This document shows positions 10,889-23,103 of a DNA stretch of 64,000 nt, one piece after another. Both the position numbers and the translations under genes were made by a program. Each line of letters opens with the position of its first letter. Position 1 is the stretch's first letter. Below the pieces are notes generated by a model. It searched no databases and was not told where the DNA came from. It saw nothing but the letters and a program-made list of their open reading frames with translations. Source of the stretch: Pseudomonas sp. GD03919 (lineage in GTDB: Bacteria; Pseudomonadota; Gammaproteobacteria; Pseudomonadales; Pseudomonadaceae); assembly GCF_029814935.1 (NCBI RefSeq), contig NZ_CP104582.1:2542001-2606000 (forward strand), given 5' to 3'.

Positions 10889-11650
10889 CTACCGCCGAGC
10901 CACCAGAAACAGACGCGGAAACGGCAGCAGCACCCGGCCATCGGCCTGCGCCGGATAGGCCTCGGCAATCGCCGCCTGATAGCGTTGCAGAAATGCGACC
11001 TGCTGCTCGGCCTCCAGCGGTTGCAAAAACGGCAGTAACGCCGTGGATTTGAACCACTCCACCACCGCTGCGGCATTCTCCAATACGTGGAAGTAAGTGG
11101 TACGCCAGATATCCAGCTCACGGGCGTGGGCAGCAAGCATGTCGTAATAGGTTTGCGCGTCATGCCGCTCGGCATGGCGCACCTCGCCGATCTACGCTGC
11201 CCATGATCCATCTGCCGCCACATCACGAGCCAGGCGATGCGCAGGTTCCTGCAGGTTGTCCGGGGTCTGGATCGCCAACCAGCCACCGGGCGCCAGTTGC
11301 GCGAGCAATCTCGGATACAGCCGAGCATGGTCCGGCAACCACTGCAGCGAGGCATTGGCCAGGATCAGCTGCGGCGCGCACTCGGCCTGCCAGTGCTGGA
11401 TATCCGCCAACTGGAAGCTGACCTGCGGCAGACGCTCACGTGCCGCGCGCAACATGTCTTCGCTGCTGTCGATACCGATTACTTGCGCTTGTGACGCATG
11501 CGCCTGCAATACAGCTGTGGAATTGCCGGGACCGCAGCCCAAATCGACGGCCAGCTCGACACTCTCGCGGGGCACCGCCGCCAACAGGTCATGGACCGGG
11601 CGAGTACGTTGGCGTTCGAAGAGAGAATACTGCTGCGCGGACCAACTCAT
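10889..11650 (-). pseudogene. tam: Trans-aconitate 2-methyltransferase broken by an in-frame amber codon
   Basis: Class I SAM-dependent methyltransferase. Start ATG 11650 (MSWSAQQYSLFERQRTRP) has GGAG about 9 bp upstream. The SAM motif DLGCGPGNS and the downstream NASLQWLPDH and GGWLAIQTPDN segments match trans-aconitate methyltransferase (Tam). At 11194-11192 the frame meets TAG (codon 153). The same frame then continues as [19 protein letters not shown] and on to a normal family C terminus at 10889, for a total of 253 codons, close to the usual ~255. A single CAG-to-TAG change is the simplest explanation, since a Gln fits there. No frameshift is needed. The product would be truncated at 152 residues, keeping the SAM-binding half but losing the substrate half. 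A sequencing error or amber suppression cannot be excluded. Divergent from dctP. Confidence 0.85.
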
Positions 11651-11745
11651 TCGGGCACTCCTGCGTTCAGACGAGGCGACAGAATAACAGGCGAAGACAA
11701 GTCGCCGGCGCACCGGCAATTTTCCGCTGCCTGCGCACTGGCACA

Positions 11746-11761
11746 TGGCGGTTATCCGCCA
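11746..11761. promoter_or_regulatory. Candidate activator site 1 upstream of dctP
   Basis: Inverted repeat TGGCGGTTATCCGCCA (6-bp arms). It is nearly the same as a second palindrome 61 bp downstream. Its place 80 bp upstream of a sigma-54-type promoter suggests binding by an NtrC-family activator such as DctD. That assignment is inference. Confidence 0.5.
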
Positions 11762-11806
11762 CTCACTGTGCGCCAGATCACATGCTTTTTAACGCTCCAA
11801 GCAGGC

Positions 11807-11822
11807 TGGCGGAAATTCGCCA
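11807..11822. promoter_or_regulatory. Candidate activator site 2 upstream of dctP
   Basis: Near-copy of site 1: TGGCGGAAATTCGCCA, with the TGGCG/CGCCA arms conserved. It ends 3 bp before the -24 element, which is unusually close for a sigma-54 enhancer site. It could instead be a repressor site or a binding site for another regulator. Confidence 0.45.
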
Positions 11823-11825
11823 CAA

Positions 11826-11841
11826 TGGCATAACCCTTGCC
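11826..11841 (+). promoter_or_regulatory. Sigma-54 (RpoN) promoter of dctP
   Basis: TGGCATAACCCTTGCC matches the -24/-12 consensus TGGCAYR-N4-TTGCW with exact spacing between GG and GC. Transcription would start near 11853, leaving a leader of about 110 bases before the dctP ATG. Confidence 0.75.
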
Positions 11842-11902
11842 ATGCAAGTCCCAGCTCTGAACTGTCTGGGGTGCTGCCTATCCCCCCACAACAGAACAGT
11901 AG

Positions 11903-12970
<1,068 letters not shown>

Positions 12971-12974
12971 CTTG

Positions 12975-13008
12975 AAGCCGGCATGGCGGGAAACCGCCAT
13001 GCCGGCTT
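12975..13008. terminator. Bidirectional terminator between dctP and opmB
   Basis: Perfect 15-bp stem AAGCCGGCATGGCGG / CCGCCATGCCGGCTT with a GAAA loop. It lies between the converging dctP and opmB stop codons and can serve both. Confidence 0.88.
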
Positions 13009-13010
13009 GT

Positions 13011-14492
13011 TCACTCTGGAGCCCGCTGCGGCTCTGACTGAAGCAATTGCTCCACTTGCCAGCCGCCACCTAACGCGGCGATGAGCTGCACGCTGGCAGT
13101 CAGACGGCTGCCCAGCAACGTAAGATTGGTGCGCTCGTTGTTCAGCGCCGTGGCCTGTACGTTGACCACGCTGTTGAAGTCGACAGTGCCGGCGCGGTAC
13201 TGGTTTTCGATCAGGCGTAACGACTCGCGCGCCGCATCAAGCGCTTCCTGTTGCACCCCACTCTCCTGCTCCAGCACACGCAACTGCACCAGGTAATCCT
13301 CTACTTCGCGGAAGCTGTCCAGCACGGCCTGGCGGTATTGCGCCACCGTCTGGTCATAAGCGGCCTCGCTGCGCTCCAGCTCTGCACGCCGCGCACCACC
13401 ATCGAACAGGCTCAGCGCCAATTGCGGCCCCAGCGACCAGAAGCGGTTGGGTACTTCGATCCAGTCGGCGAAGCTGCTGCCGCGGTAACCGCCGCTGGCC
13501 GATATGGTCAGATCCGGGAACCAGGCCGCCTCCGCTACGCCGATCTGCGCATTGGCTGCCATCACCCGGCGCTCGGCCGCGGCGACGTCAGGGCGACGTT
13601 CGAGAAGTTGCGACGGCAACGCCACGGGTACCTCGGGCAACGCTGGCAGGCTCTCGCGCGGTGCGATGGACAGCTCGGCCGGACTGACGCCGACCAGCAC
13701 GGCAATGGCATGTTCGAGCTGCGCGCGCTGCCACTCGAGATCAATTGCCTGCGCCTGGGTGCTCTTGAGCTGAGTGGTGGCCTGGGTCACGTCGGACTTG
13801 GGCACGATGCCGGCTCGATACTGGTTCTCGGTCAGGCGCAGCGAGCGCGCGTAAGCGGCCACTGTCGCGTCGAGCAGACGCTTCTGTTCATCGAGGATGC
13901 GCAGCTGCAGGTAGTTCTGCACCAGCTCGCTCTGCAGGCTCAGGCGCACCGCAGCCAGGTCGGCGGCGCTGGCCTCGAAATCGGCACGGCTGGCTTCCAG
14001 GCCGCGACGCAGCTTGCCCCAGAGATCCAGCTCCCAGGCCGCATTCAGGCTAAGGTCGTAACTCTTGGAAATGCTCGAGGTACCCGAACCGCTGACGGTG
14101 ACGCCATCGGCGGTACGGATGGTACTGTCACCACCGCCCTGCCCGGCCCGGGTCACCCCGGCGCTGCCGGACAGCGTCGGGTAGAAGCTGGCGCGCGCGC
14201 CGCGCACCAGCGCGCGCGCCTGGCGATACTGGGCCTCGGCAGCGGCCAGGTTCTGGTTGGAAACATGCAGACGCTCGACCAGCGCGTCGAGCTCGGCGTC
14301 GTCATATAGCGCCCACCAGTTGCCACGCTCCAGAACGTCAGCTGGCGCGGCGGCTTTCCAGCCCTCGACCTGCTTGAACTGCGCAGGTGCCGCCAGTTCG
14401 GGGCGCTGATAGTCAGGCCCTAGGGCGCAGCCGCCCAGCACGCCGGCCAGCAGCAAGGAAACAAGAGTTCGGGCGAAAGGAGTTCGATTCAT
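13011..14492 (-). CDS. opmB: Outer membrane efflux lipoprotein of the Mux system
   Basis: A 493-residue TolC/OprM-family channel (NodT type). ATG 14492 begins [20 protein letters not shown], followed by a lipobox cysteine at position 22. The mature start [14 protein letters not shown] is typical of OprM-like proteins. Two tandem outer-membrane-factor repeats are visible, each with the [17 protein letters not shown] or [17 protein letters not shown] signature. It would form the exit duct for the MuxABC pump. Its start overlaps the muxC stop (ATGA), so it is the last gene of the muxABC-opmB operon. The frame extends 5' into muxC, but that part is antisense-like shadow. Named by operon match to the P. 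aeruginosa MuxABC-OpmB arrangement. Confidence 0.9.
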   Translation of the reverse strand: MNRTPFARTLVSLLLAGVLGGCALGPDYQRPELAAPAQFKQVEGWKAAAPADVLERGNWWALYDDAELDALVERLHVSNQNLAAAEAQYRQARALVRGARASFYPTLSGSAGVTRAGQGGGDSTIRTADGVTVSGSGTSSISKSYDLSLNAAWELDLWGKLRRGLEASRADFEASAADLAAVRLSLQSELVQNYLQLRILDEQKRLLDATVAAYARSLRLTENQYRAGIVPKSDVTQATTQLKSTQAQAIDLEWQRAQLEHAIAVLVGVSPAELSIAPRESLPALPEVPVALPSQLLERRPDVAAAERRVMAANAQIGVAEAAWFPDLTISASGGYRGSSFADWIEVPNRFWSLGPQLALSLFDGGARRAELERSEAAYDQTVAQYRQAVLDSFREVEDYLVQLRVLEQESGVQQEALDAARESLRLIENQYRAGTVDFNSVVNVQATALNNERTNLTLLGSRLTASVQLIAALGGGWQVEQLLQSEPQRAPE

Positions 14493-17400
14493 AACGGATT
14501 TTCCAACGAAGCATCGGTGCGCACGCCGCGCCAGCGATTGACGCGGTGGCGCAGGCGGTCGAAGTAGAGATAGACCACCGGAGTGGTGTAGAGCGTCAGC
14601 ACCTGGCTCAGCACCAGGCCACCGACGATGGTGATGCCCAGCGGCTGGCGCATTTCCGAACCTTCGGCGCTGCCCAGCACCAGCGGCAAGGCGCCCAGGA
14701 TAGCGGCCAGGGTGGTCATCATGATCGGGCGGAAACGCAGCAGACAGGCCTGGCGGATGGATTCGTGCGGGCTCAGGCGCTCGCCGCGCTCCAGTTGCAG
14801 GGCCAGGTCGACCATCAGAATGGCGTTCTTCTTGACGATACCGATCAGCAGGAACAGGCCCAGCAGCGAGATCAGGCTGAACTCCATGCCCACCAGTTGC
14901 AGTGCGAGCAAGGCGCCAACTCCGGCCGACGGCAAGGTCGAGAGGATGGTCAGCGGATGCACGTAGCTCTCGTAGAGCACGCCCAGCACGATGTACACCA
15001 CCACCAGCGCCAGCAGGATCATCAGCGGCTGATTGCCCTGGGTCTGCTGGAAGGCGGCTCCGGTGCCGCCGAGCATGCCCTGCACCTCGGTGGGCAGACC
15101 GACCCGTGCCACGGCGTTGTCGATGGCGCGACTGGCCTGATCGAGGCTGACACCTTCGGCCAGGGAGAAACCGATATTCTCGGCGGCGAACTGGCCCTGA
15201 TGGTTGACTCGATCTTCCTCCAGGCTGCGCTCCCAATGGGCGAAGGTCGACAGCGGCACACGCGCACCATCGGCGGTGATCAGCTGAATCTGATCCAGCG
15301 CCTCGGGATGCTGTGCATAGCGTGGGTTGATCTCCATCACCACGCTGTACTGATTCAGCGCCTGGTAGATGGTCGACACCTGACGCTGACTGAAGGCATT
15401 GTTGAGCACCGCGGTGATCATGCTCATTTCAACGCCCAGACGCTGCGCGGCCTCGCGGTCCACCACCAGACGGATTTGCTGCGCGCCGCTGTTCTCGCGG
15501 GCGTCGATATCGGTGAGCTCGGGCAAGGCGCGCAGCGCCTCGCGCACCCTCGGCAGCCATTCGCGCAGTGCATCGAGATCGCCGGAGAGCAGCATGTACT
15601 CGTTTTCCGAACTACGGCCTTCACGGCCGCCGATCTGCAGATCCTGATCAGGCATGAGGAACATGCGCCCACCCGGCACCTTCGGCACGCTGGCCCGCAG
15701 GCGGTTGATCACCTGCTGCGAAGACACCTTGCGCTCGCTGATCGGTTTCAGGCGCACGATCATGAAGGCGTTGTTGATGCCGCCGGCACCGCCGATGAAG
15801 CCAGCCACGCTGTCCACCGCCGGATCGGCCAGCACCGCCTTGCGGAAAATCTCCATCTTCGGCTGCATGACCTGGAACGACAGGCCGTCATCACCGCGAA
15901 TGAAGCCGATCAGCTGGCCGGTATCCTGCTGCGGCATGAAGGTCTTGGGAATGCTGACGAACAGATAGACGTTCAGCGCGATGGTCGCCAGCAGGCTGAT
16001 GACCATCAGCAACGAATGGCGCAGCGCCCAGTCCAGCGAACGCCCGTACACGGCCAGCACCCGCGTCTGCAGGTGGTCGCCCCATTGCTGCAGGCGGCTG
16101 CGCGACTGCTCGTCTTCGGCCTTGAGCCAGCGTGCGCAGAGCATCGGCGTCAAGGTCAGCGACACCAGCAGGGAAATCACCACCGCCACCGCCAGGGTGA
16201 TGGAAAATTCGCGAAACAGCCGCTCGACGATGCCGCCCATGAACAGGATGGAGATGAACACCGCCACCAGCGACAGGTTCATCGACAGCAGGGTGAAGCC
16301 CACCTCGCGGGTGCCTTTGAACGCCGCCGCCATCGGCTTTTCGCCGTTATGGATGTGCCGGGCGATGTTTTCCAGCACCACGATGGCATCGTCCACCACC
16401 AGCCCGGTGGCGATGATCAGCGCCATCAGCGACAGGTTGTTCAGCGAGAACCCCAGCAGGTACATGGCGGCGAAACTGCCGATCAGCGACACCGGCACCG
16501 CCAGCGCGGGTATCAGCGCTGCGCGCCAGCGCCCGAGGAAGGCCAGCACCACCAGGATCACCAGGCCCACGGCGATCAGCAGCGTTTGCTCGGCCTCGTG
16601 CAGGGTGGCGCGGATCACTGGCGAGCGATCCATCGCCACCTCCAGCTCGACGCTGGCTGGAATTACCTCGCGCAGCGCCGGCAGCTCGGCGCGGATGTCG
16701 GCGATGGTCTGCAGGATGTTCGCCCCGCTCTGCCGATTGATCACCAGCAGCACCGCTTCCCTGTCGTTGTAGAAACCGCTGTTGTAGCGGTCCTCGACGC
16801 CATCGGTGACGGTGGCCACGTCACCCAGGCGCACGGCGGCGCCGTCCTGGTAGCGGATGATCATCGGCAGGTAGTCGGCGGCCTTGGCCAACTGATCACT
16901 GGCCTGCACCTGCCAGCGGCGCTGCTCGTCCTCCACCGCCCCCTTGGGGCGCAGGGCGTTGCTCGCGGCGATGGTCTGGCGCACTTCGTCCAGGGCAATG
17001 CCGTACTGGTCGAGCAGGCGCGGCTCCAGCGATACGCGCACCGCCGGCAAGGAGCTGCCGCCGACCTGCACCTCGCCGACGCCGCCGACCTGCGACAGCT
17101 TCTGCGCCAGGATGGTCGAGGCCACGTCGTACAGCTGGCCCTTGCTCAGGGTATCGCTGGTCAGTGATATGACCATGATCGGCGCCTGCGACGGATTGAT
17201 CTTGCGGTAGCTGGGCTTGCTGCGCATGCCACTGGGCAGCAGTTCGCGCGCCGCATTGATCGCCGCCTGCACCTCGCGCGCGGCGGTGTTGATGTCCTTG
17301 TCCAGGTCGAACTGGATCATGATCCGCGTGCTGCCCTGGCTGCTGCGGCTGTTCATCTGGCTGATACCGGCGATGGTACCGAGCGAGCGCTCCAGCGGCG

Positions 17401-17593
17401 TGGCCACGGTGGAAGCCATGATCTGCGGACTGGCCCCCGGCAGGCTGGCCTGCACGGTGATGGTGGGAAAATCCATCTGCGGCAATGGCGCCACCGGCAA
17501 CAGGCCGAAGCTGACGCCGCCAAGCAGCATGATCGCCAGGCTCAGCAGCAGGGTCGCCACCGGGCGCCGGATAAAGGGGGCGGAGAGATTCAC
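14489..17593 (-). CDS. muxC: RND efflux pump permease MuxC
   Basis: A 1034-residue inner-membrane RND transporter (HAE1 family, MdtC/MuxC branch) with 12 expected helices and two large periplasmic loops. The family N terminus [20 protein letters not shown] and the fourth-helix proton-relay motif [14 protein letters not shown], with its paired Asp residues, are intact. The start is GTG at 17593, supported by AGAAGGA just upstream and by the conserved beginning. That ribosome site lies inside a REP-like sequence. It overlaps opmB by 4 bp. With MuxB it forms a two-permease pump, as in E. coli MdtBC and P. aeruginosa MuxBC. Confidence 0.92.
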   Translation of the reverse strand: MNLSAPFIRRPVATLLLSLAIMLLGGVSFGLLPVAPLPQMDFPTITVQASLPGASPQIMASTVATPLERSLGTIAGISQMNSRSSQGSTRIMIQFDLDKDINTAAREVQAAINAARELLPSGMRSKPSYRKINPSQAPIMVISLTSDTLSKGQLYDVASTILAQKLSQVGGVGEVQVGGSSLPAVRVSLEPRLLDQYGIALDEVRQTIAASNALRPKGAVEDEQRRWQVQASDQLAKAADYLPMIIRYQDGAAVRLGDVATVTDGVEDRYNSGFYNDREAVLLVINRQSGANILQTIADIRAELPALREVIPASVELEVAMDRSPVIRATLHEAEQTLLIAVGLVILVVLAFLGRWRAALIPALAVPVSLIGSFAAMYLLGFSLNNLSLMALIIATGLVVDDAIVVLENIARHIHNGEKPMAAAFKGTREVGFTLLSMNLSLVAVFISILFMGGIVERLFREFSITLAVAVVISLLVSLTLTPMLCARWLKAEDEQSRSRLQQWGDHLQTRVLAVYGRSLDWALRHSLLMVISLLATIALNVYLFVSIPKTFMPQQDTGQLIGFIRGDDGLSFQVMQPKMEIFRKAVLADPAVDSVAGFIGGAGGINNAFMIVRLKPISERKVSSQQVINRLRASVPKVPGGRMFLMPDQDLQIGGREGRSSENEYMLLSGDLDALREWLPRVREALRALPELTDIDARENSGAQQIRLVVDREAAQRLGVEMSMITAVLNNAFSQRQVSTIYQALNQYSVVMEINPRYAQHPEALDQIQLITADGARVPLSTFAHWERSLEEDRVNHQGQFAAENIGFSLAEGVSLDQASRAIDNAVARVGLPTEVQGMLGGTGAAFQQTQGNQPLMILLALVVVYIVLGVLYESYVHPLTILSTLPSAGVGALLALQLVGMEFSLISLLGLFLLIGIVKKNAILMVDLALQLERGERLSPHESIRQACLLRFRPIMMTTLAAILGALPLVLGSAEGSEMRQPLGITIVGGLVLSQVLTLYTTPVVYLYFDRLRHRVNRWRGVRTDASLENPL

Positions 17594-17596
17594 CGT

Positions 17597-17640
17597 CCTT
17601 CTCCCTCTGGGAGCAGATGGCGCGCAGCGCCGGATGAAGG
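17597..17640. repeat. REP-like sequence at the muxC ribosome site
   Basis: Two small hairpins, CTCCC-tct-GGGAG and GGCGC-gca-GCGCC, followed by GGATGAAGG. It closely resembles the copy at 32088-32137. It covers the Shine-Dalgarno region of the GTG-started muxC. Confidence 0.6.
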
Positions 17641-17693
17641 TTGTAACGGCGCCCCGATTGAAGCTCGGGCAATCTTCATACCCTCACCCCCAG

Positions 17694-17716
17694 CCCCTCT
17701 CCCGACGGGAGAGGGG
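17694..17716. repeat. Short palindrome between muxB and muxC
   Basis: CCCCTCTCCC-gac-GGGAGAGGGG, a perfect 10-bp stem 20 bp behind the muxB stop. The surrounding CCCTCACCCCCAGCC is the usual flank of a widespread gammaproteobacterial repeat. There is no T tract on the minus strand, so read-through to muxC is expected. Confidence 0.7.
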
Positions 17717-17736
17717 GAGTAAAAGCGCTGCGCCGC

Positions 17737-20700
17737 TCATACCGCCACTCCCGCCGCACTGCGCCCGCTGACGCGGCGCGACAGGCGATCGAAGTAGAGG
17801 TAGATCACCGGCGTGGTGAACAGCGTCAGCACCTGGCTGACCAGCAGGCCGCCGACCATCACCAGGCCCAGCGGCTGGCGCAGCTCGGCGCCGGAGCCCG
17901 AGGCCAGCATCAGCGGGATGGCGCCGAACAGCGCCGCCAGGGTGGTCATCAGGATGGGGCGGAAACGCAGCAGCGCAGCCTGGTAGATCGCCGCCTCCGG
18001 CACCATGCCCTGGTTGCGCTCGGCCTCCAGGGCGAAGTCGATCATCATGATCGCGTTCTTCTTGACGATACCGATCAGCAGGATGATGCCGATGATGGCG
18101 ATCAGGCCCAGGTCGTTACCCGTCAGCAGCAGCGCCAGCAGTGCACCGACTCCCGCCGACGGCAGCGTGGAGAGAATGGTGATCGGGTGGATATAGCTCT
18201 CGTAGAGCACGCCGAGCACGATGTACATGGTGACGATGGCCGCCAGGATCAGCAGCAAGGTCGACGACAACGATGCACGGAACGCCTCGGCAGCGCCCTG
18301 GAACTGGGTGTTGATGCCACCGGGCAGGCCAATTTCCTGCTCGACCCGCTCGATGACTTCGACCGCCTCGCCCAGCGACACGCCGGGCGCCAGGTTGAAC
18401 GACAGGGTCACCGCCGGAAACTGGCCGATATGGTTGATCAACAGGCTGGCCGGACGCTCCTCGACGCGTGCCAGGGAAGACAGCGGCACCTGTTGGCCAT
18501 CACCGGTGGCGACATGGATCTGGCGCAGCGCGGCCAGGCCGATACGCCCGCCATCGCGGCTTTCCAGCACCACGCGGTACTGGCTGGCCTGGGTGTAGAT
18601 GGTGCTGATCTGGCGCTGGCCGAAGGCGTCGTACAAGGCATCGTCGATGCTGCCGACGTTGATGCCTAGCCGCGCCGCAGCGTCGCGGTCGATGTCCAGG
18701 TACACCTGCAGGCCGCGGTTCTGCAAATCGCTGGCCACATCGGTCAGCTCGGGTTGCTCGCGCAGCGCCTCGACCAGGCGAGGCGTCCAGGTTTCCAGCA
18801 AGGCGCTGTCGGGCGATTCCAGGGTGAACTGGAACTGCGTGCGGCTGATGCGATCCTCGATGGTCAGGTCCTGCACCGGCTGCATGTACAGCTCGATACC
18901 GGGAATTTTCGCCAGCTCCGGCCGCAGACGCTCGATCACCTCACTGGCGGTGACGTCGCGTTCGGCGTGCGTCTTGAGGTTGATCAGCAGGCGGCCGCTG
19001 TTGAGGGTCGGATTGTCGCCATCCACGCCAATCGACGAGGACAGGCTGGCCACCGCCGGATCACGCAGGATTACATCGGCCAGCCGTTGCTGACGCTCGC
19101 TCATAGCGCTGAAGGAAATCGACTGCGGTGCCTCGGAAATGCCCTGGATCACCCCGGTGTCCTGCACCGGGAAGAAGCCCTTGGGCACGGCCATATACAA
19201 CAGCACGGTCAGGCCCAGGGTGGCCACGGCCACCAGCAGGGTAAGCGGCTGATGCCTGAGCACCCACTGCAGCCACACGCCATAGCGCTCGATCATGGCG
19301 TCGATGGCGCCACCGGCGACGCGATAGAAGCCCCCTTCCTGCTCGGGTTTCTCGGCCTTAAGCAAGCGCGCGCACATCATCGGCGTGAGGGTCAGCGACA
19401 CCACCAGGGAAATCAGGATGGCCACCGCCAGGGTGATGGCGAACTCGCGGAACAGCCGCCCTACCACATCGGCCATGAACAATAGCGGAATCAGTACGGC
19501 GATCAGCGACAGGGTCAGCGACACCAGAGTGAAGCTGATCTGCCGGGCGCCCTTGAGCGCTGCGTTGAGCGGCGTCTCGCCCTCCTCCAGATGGCGCGCG
19601 ATGTTCTCCAGCATGACGATGGCGTCGTCGACCACGAAGCCGGTGGCAATGGTCAGCGCCATCAGCGTCAGGTTGTTGATGGTGAAACCGGCCAGGTACA
19701 TCACGCCGAAGGTGCCAATCAGCGACAGTGGCACGACGATGGACGGGATGATGGTCGCCGACAGCTTGCGCAGGAACAGGAAGGTCACCATCACCACCAG
19801 GGCGATGGCCAGCAGCAGTTCGTGCTGTACGTCGCGCACTGCAGCGCGGATGGTCTGCGTGCGGTCGGTGAGCACCTTGACCTCGACGCTGGCCGGCAGG
19901 CCTTCGGTCAGGTGCGGCAGCAGGGTCTGGATGCGGTCGACCACATCGATGACGTTGGCGCCCGGCTGGCGCTGCACGTTGACCAGCACCGCCTGGTTGC
20001 GGTTGGCCCAGGCCGCCAGGCGCTCGTTCTCGGCACCATCGATGATCTCGGCGACATCCTTCAGGCGCAGCGCAGCGCCGTTCTGATAGCTGAGGATCAG
20101 CTCGCGGTATTCATCGACCGACTTCAGCTGGTCGTTGGCGTCGAGCTGCGAGACACGGGTCGGCCCGTCGAAATTGCCCTTGGGCTGGTTGACGTTGCTC
20201 GCCGTGATCAGACTGCGCACGTCGGCCAGGCTCAGACCGTAGGACGCCAGCGCCTCCGGGTTGACGCGAATACGCACCGCCGGTCGTTGCCCACCGGCCA
20301 GGGTCACCAGACCGACACCGCTGGTTTGCGCGAGCTTCTGCGCCAGACGGGTATCGACCAGGTCGTTGACCTGCGGCAGCGGCAGCGTCTTTGAGCTCAC
20401 CGCCAGGGTCAGCACCGGCGTATCGGCCGGGTTGACCTTGTTGTACACCGGCGGCGCCGGCAAATCAGCGGGTAGCAGGTTGCTCGCTGCGTTGATCGCC
20501 GCCTGCACCTCCTGCTCAGCCACCGCCAGCGAGACATCGAGATTGAAGCGCAGAGTGATCACCGAGGCGCCGCCAGAACTGGTCGAGGACATCTGCTTGA
20601 GCCCGGCCATCTGCCCGAACTGGCGCTCCAGCGGCGCGGTCACGGCGCTGGTCATCACATCCGGGCTGGCGCCTGGATACAAAGTCAGCACGCGGATGGT

Positions 20701-20829
20701 CGGATAATCCACCTCCGGCAGCGCCGACACCGGCAGCAGACGATAGGCGATCACACCGCTGAGAAAGATCGCCACCATCAACAGCGTGGTGGCAACCGGC
20801 CGCAGAATGAAGGGGCGGGAAATATTCAT
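17737..20829 (-). CDS. muxB: RND efflux pump permease MuxB
   Basis: A 1030-residue RND permease of the MdtB/MuxB branch, paralogous to muxC. The N terminus [20 protein letters not shown] and the relay motif [17 protein letters not shown] are intact, as are the periplasmic porter and docking domains. ATG 20829 overlaps the muxA stop (ATGA). A 143-bp gap with REP sequences separates it from muxC, the only non-overlapping junction in this operon. In P. aeruginosa both MuxB and MuxC are needed for the pump, which handles novobiocin, aztreonam, macrolides and tetracycline. Confidence 0.92.
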   Translation of the reverse strand: MNISRPFILRPVATTLLMVAIFLSGVIAYRLLPVSALPEVDYPTIRVLTLYPGASPDVMTSAVTAPLERQFGQMAGLKQMSSTSSGGASVITLRFNLDVSLAVAEQEVQAAINAASNLLPADLPAPPVYNKVNPADTPVLTLAVSSKTLPLPQVNDLVDTRLAQKLAQTSGVGLVTLAGGQRPAVRIRVNPEALASYGLSLADVRSLITASNVNQPKGNFDGPTRVSQLDANDQLKSVDEYRELILSYQNGAALRLKDVAEIIDGAENERLAAWANRNQAVLVNVQRQPGANVIDVVDRIQTLLPHLTEGLPASVEVKVLTDRTQTIRAAVRDVQHELLLAIALVVMVTFLFLRKLSATIIPSIVVPLSLIGTFGVMYLAGFTINNLTLMALTIATGFVVDDAIVMLENIARHLEEGETPLNAALKGARQISFTLVSLTLSLIAVLIPLLFMADVVGRLFREFAITLAVAILISLVVSLTLTPMMCARLLKAEKPEQEGGFYRVAGGAIDAMIERYGVWLQWVLRHQPLTLLVAVATLGLTVLLYMAVPKGFFPVQDTGVIQGISEAPQSISFSAMSERQQRLADVILRDPAVASLSSSIGVDGDNPTLNSGRLLINLKTHAERDVTASEVIERLRPELAKIPGIELYMQPVQDLTIEDRISRTQFQFTLESPDSALLETWTPRLVEALREQPELTDVASDLQNRGLQVYLDIDRDAAARLGINVGSIDDALYDAFGQRQISTIYTQASQYRVVLESRDGGRIGLAALRQIHVATGDGQQVPLSSLARVEERPASLLINHIGQFPAVTLSFNLAPGVSLGEAVEVIERVEQEIGLPGGINTQFQGAAEAFRASLSSTLLLILAAIVTMYIVLGVLYESYIHPITILSTLPSAGVGALLALLLTGNDLGLIAIIGIILLIGIVKKNAIMMIDFALEAERNQGMVPEAAIYQAALLRFRPILMTTLAALFGAIPLMLASGSGAELRQPLGLVMVGGLLVSQVLTLFTTPVIYLYFDRLSRRVSGRSAAGVAV

Positions 20830-22070
20830 GCGTCGTTCCGTGCGGAGCCATCGCGCTTGCCCTGGCGAGCGCCCGGCTGCCTGGCCGCATCATCAGGGCT
20901 CTGCGCCTGATTTGGATCGACCACTTCCACCTCACTGCCGTCACGCAGACGGTCGGTGCCCTCCAGCACCAGCCGCTCGCCCTGCTGCACGCCCTCGCTG
21001 ACCATGCTGCGTTCGGCATCGCTGGCGGCGATGCTGACCGAGCGAATGCTCACCTTGTTGGCGTCATCCACCACATAGACGAAGGTGCCCTGGGTACCGA
21101 ACTGCACCGCAGCGGACGGGATGATGGTGGCAGCGTCACGGGTTTCCACGCGCAGGCGCACGTTGACGAACTGGTTGGGAAACAGCATCTGCTCGGCATT
21201 GTCGAAGCGCGCCTTGAGCTTGACCGTGCCGGTGGTGGTGTCGATCTGGTTGTCCAGGCTTTCCAGCACGCCCTCGGCCAGCTTCAGACGCTCACCACGG
21301 TCCCAGGCCTCGACAGCCAGGGTGGTGCCGTCACGCCTGCGCTGCAGCACGGCCGGCAGATCGCCTTCGGGAATGGTGAAGATCACCGAAATCGGATCGG
21401 TCTGGGTGATCACCACCAGCGGCGTGGTATCGCCGCCGCTGACCAGGTTGCCGATATCCAGTTGACGCAGGCCGAGACGGCCTGAAATCGGCGCACGAAT
21501 CTGGGTGAAGTCGAGATTGAGCTTGGCCGTGGCGACGCTCGCCTGATTGCTCTGCAGGCTGCCGCGGTACTGATTGACCAGCGCCTGCTGGGTGTCGAGG
21601 GTCTGCTTGGCGATGCTGTCTTCGTCGTACAGCCCCTTGTAGCGCTGCAGATCCAGCTCGGCATTCTTCAGCTGCGCCTGGTTTTCCTGCAGCGCGCCCT
21701 GCGCCTGCTGCAGGGCCACCTGATAAGGGCGCGGATCGATCACTGCCAGAAGATCACCGGCCTTGACCGGCTGACCTTCCTCGAACAGCACCTTGACCAG
21801 CTCGCCGTCGACCCGCGAGCGCACATTGACCGTGTTGGAGGCAGTTACCGTGCCGAGCGCCTTGAGCTCGATGGCGAACTCGCCCTGCTCGACCTCGGCC
21901 ACACGCACCGGCACCGGCCCCATATCACCAAAGCGGCCACGACCCATCTGCTGGGACTGCGGCTTGCTCGGCCAGAACCACCACAACAGCAAAATCAGCA
22001 CGGCGAGCAGCGTCAGACCGATCAACCATTGGCGGGAAGTGTTCGAGGCAGGTGAGGAAGCATTCGACAT
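20826..22070 (-). CDS. muxA: RND periplasmic adaptor MuxA
   Basis: Membrane fusion protein, 414 residues from ATG 22070 ([15 protein letters not shown]). One N-terminal anchor ([19 protein letters not shown]) precedes a split lipoyl domain ([20 protein letters not shown] and [20 protein letters not shown]), an alpha-hairpin between them, a beta-barrel and a membrane-proximal domain. It links the MuxB/MuxC permeases to OpmB. No strong ribosome site precedes ATG 22070; a GTG at 22115 in frame is the alternative, adding 15 residues. First gene of the muxABC-opmB operon. The charged C-terminal tail is variable in the family. Confidence 0.88.
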   Translation of the reverse strand: MSNASSPASNTSRQWLIGLTLLAVLILLLWWFWPSKPQSQQMGRGRFGDMGPVPVRVAEVEQGEFAIELKALGTVTASNTVNVRSRVDGELVKVLFEEGQPVKAGDLLAVIDPRPYQVALQQAQGALQENQAQLKNAELDLQRYKGLYDEDSIAKQTLDTQQALVNQYRGSLQSNQASVATAKLNLDFTQIRAPISGRLGLRQLDIGNLVSGGDTTPLVVITQTDPISVIFTIPEGDLPAVLQRRRDGTTLAVEAWDRGERLKLAEGVLESLDNQIDTTTGTVKLKARFDNAEQMLFPNQFVNVRLRVETRDAATIIPSAAVQFGTQGTFVYVVDDANKVSIRSVSIAASDAERSMVSEGVQQGERLVLEGTDRLRDGSEVEVVDPNQAQSPDDAARQPGARQGKRDGSARNDA

Positions 22071-22246
22071 GGCAGGAGTGAGATCACTTTTGGTGGGAGT
22101 CGGCACGATAAGCACTGGCCCGCGTCAAGCAAAGCCCATTTACCCGCTTTTTACGCTCCCCTTACGTTACTAACTGTTTGAGTCAGCGATAAATTCCGGG
22201 TCAGGCAAGAGACTCTCGAAGTGCCCGGACGTTCGCTCGGCCGACC
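22071..22246. other. muxA upstream region
   Basis: About 175 bp between muxA and the inserted element. It should hold the mux promoter on the minus strand. I see AT-richer segments but no -35/-10 pair I would trust, and no ORF. Its right edge is the 8-bp target duplication. Confidence 0.4.
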
Positions 22247-22254
22247 AATAAAAA
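22247..22254. repeat. Target-site duplication, left copy
   Basis: AATAAAAA directly before the GGTTCTTCGC terminus of the inserted element. The identical octamer follows the other end at 24961-24968. Confidence 0.85.
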
Positions 22255-23032
22255 GGTTCTTCGCATATTTTGGGGAAAGTGCGGGTTGATACCGGACTGG
22301 CAAGTTTGTGTGTATATCGCTTACTGACTTAGCACTATCCATTACCGCGTGTACTGAGCGTTTGGGTTGCGCCCCTTACGGGCGCCACACCTTTCTTGCT
22401 TGCCCAAGAAAGGTGTGCCAAAGAAGGGCACCCCGACATCCGGGTTTCGCTACGCGAAACTTCCCTCGCTCCGGCGCTGCTCTGGGGGCCGGCTTACAAG
22501 GGCCGTCCCTGGCCCTTTAAGCGGGGCCGCCATCGGTATCTCGCCGCATCCATGCGGCTCGTCCCCCTGCGCAACACCTCCACTCGGCCTCCTGAAGGGG
22601 ACCAGGTCGCGAGCTTGCGACATCTCTGGAAGATCAAAGTCGGTAGCGTTTGGCTTTTGCTCTTGACGCACGATCTCACAGACGACGCCAAAGTCCCCTT
22701 CAGTAGGCCGAGTGGAATCGCCGTGGAAGGGGTTGAGCGACATGGATGTCGCGAGAGCCGTGATGGGCCAGGGATGGCCCTTCGCGGCGTGCCCCTGGAA
22801 CGGTGATGGAACGAGGGAACCCCGGCGCAGCAGGGCGGGGGCGCCTAGCTCGGATGCAGGGGTGTGTTTCTTTGCTTACTTTCTTTGCACAAGCAAAGAA
22901 AGTAAGTCGCCCGTAAGGGGCGAAACCCATCAGATCAGACAACACGCTAAGGGATAGTGCCAAGTCATCGGCAGCTAACACGTAGTTGCCAGTCCGGTGT
23001 CAAGCGTATCTTCCCCGCGATAACGCGAAGAA

Positions 23033-23103
23033 ATCGAGTAGGAGGCGGGGTCGCCCCCGCCGTCCTCTCACACCACCGTACGTACGGTTCCGTATACGGC
23101 GGT
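23033..23103 (-). ncRNA. Group II intron domains V and VI
   Basis: Domain V is 23103-23072 on the minus strand. A 9-bp lower helix (ACCGCCGTA with TACGGTGGT) and a 4-bp upper helix (TACG with CGTA) are capped by a GAAC tetraloop, with a 2-nt CG bulge on the 3' side, the standard catalytic layout. Domain VI (23071-23033) is a GC-rich hairpin (GGCGGGG/CCCCGCC). Its 3' strand, CCTACTCGAT, offers the bulged adenosine for branching, and the intron ends there. Domain V starts directly after the RT stop codon. Confidence 0.85.

Noticed and set aside
11150..11200. Frameshift in tam
   Set aside because: The two open stretches are in the same frame, separated only by one TAG codon.
14546..17167. 873-codon plus-strand frame opposite muxC
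   Set aside because: Shadow of muxC; composition is His/Gln/Asp-rich and no family signature appears.
22367..22981. Small ORFs (60-136 codons) inside the inverted-repeat element
   Set aside because: Overlapping frames on both strands, built from repeat arms, with no ribosome sites or domains.
22255..23032. CRISPR-like repeats
   Set aside because: The repeats are inverted arms of one element, not evenly spaced direct repeats; no cas genes in the window.
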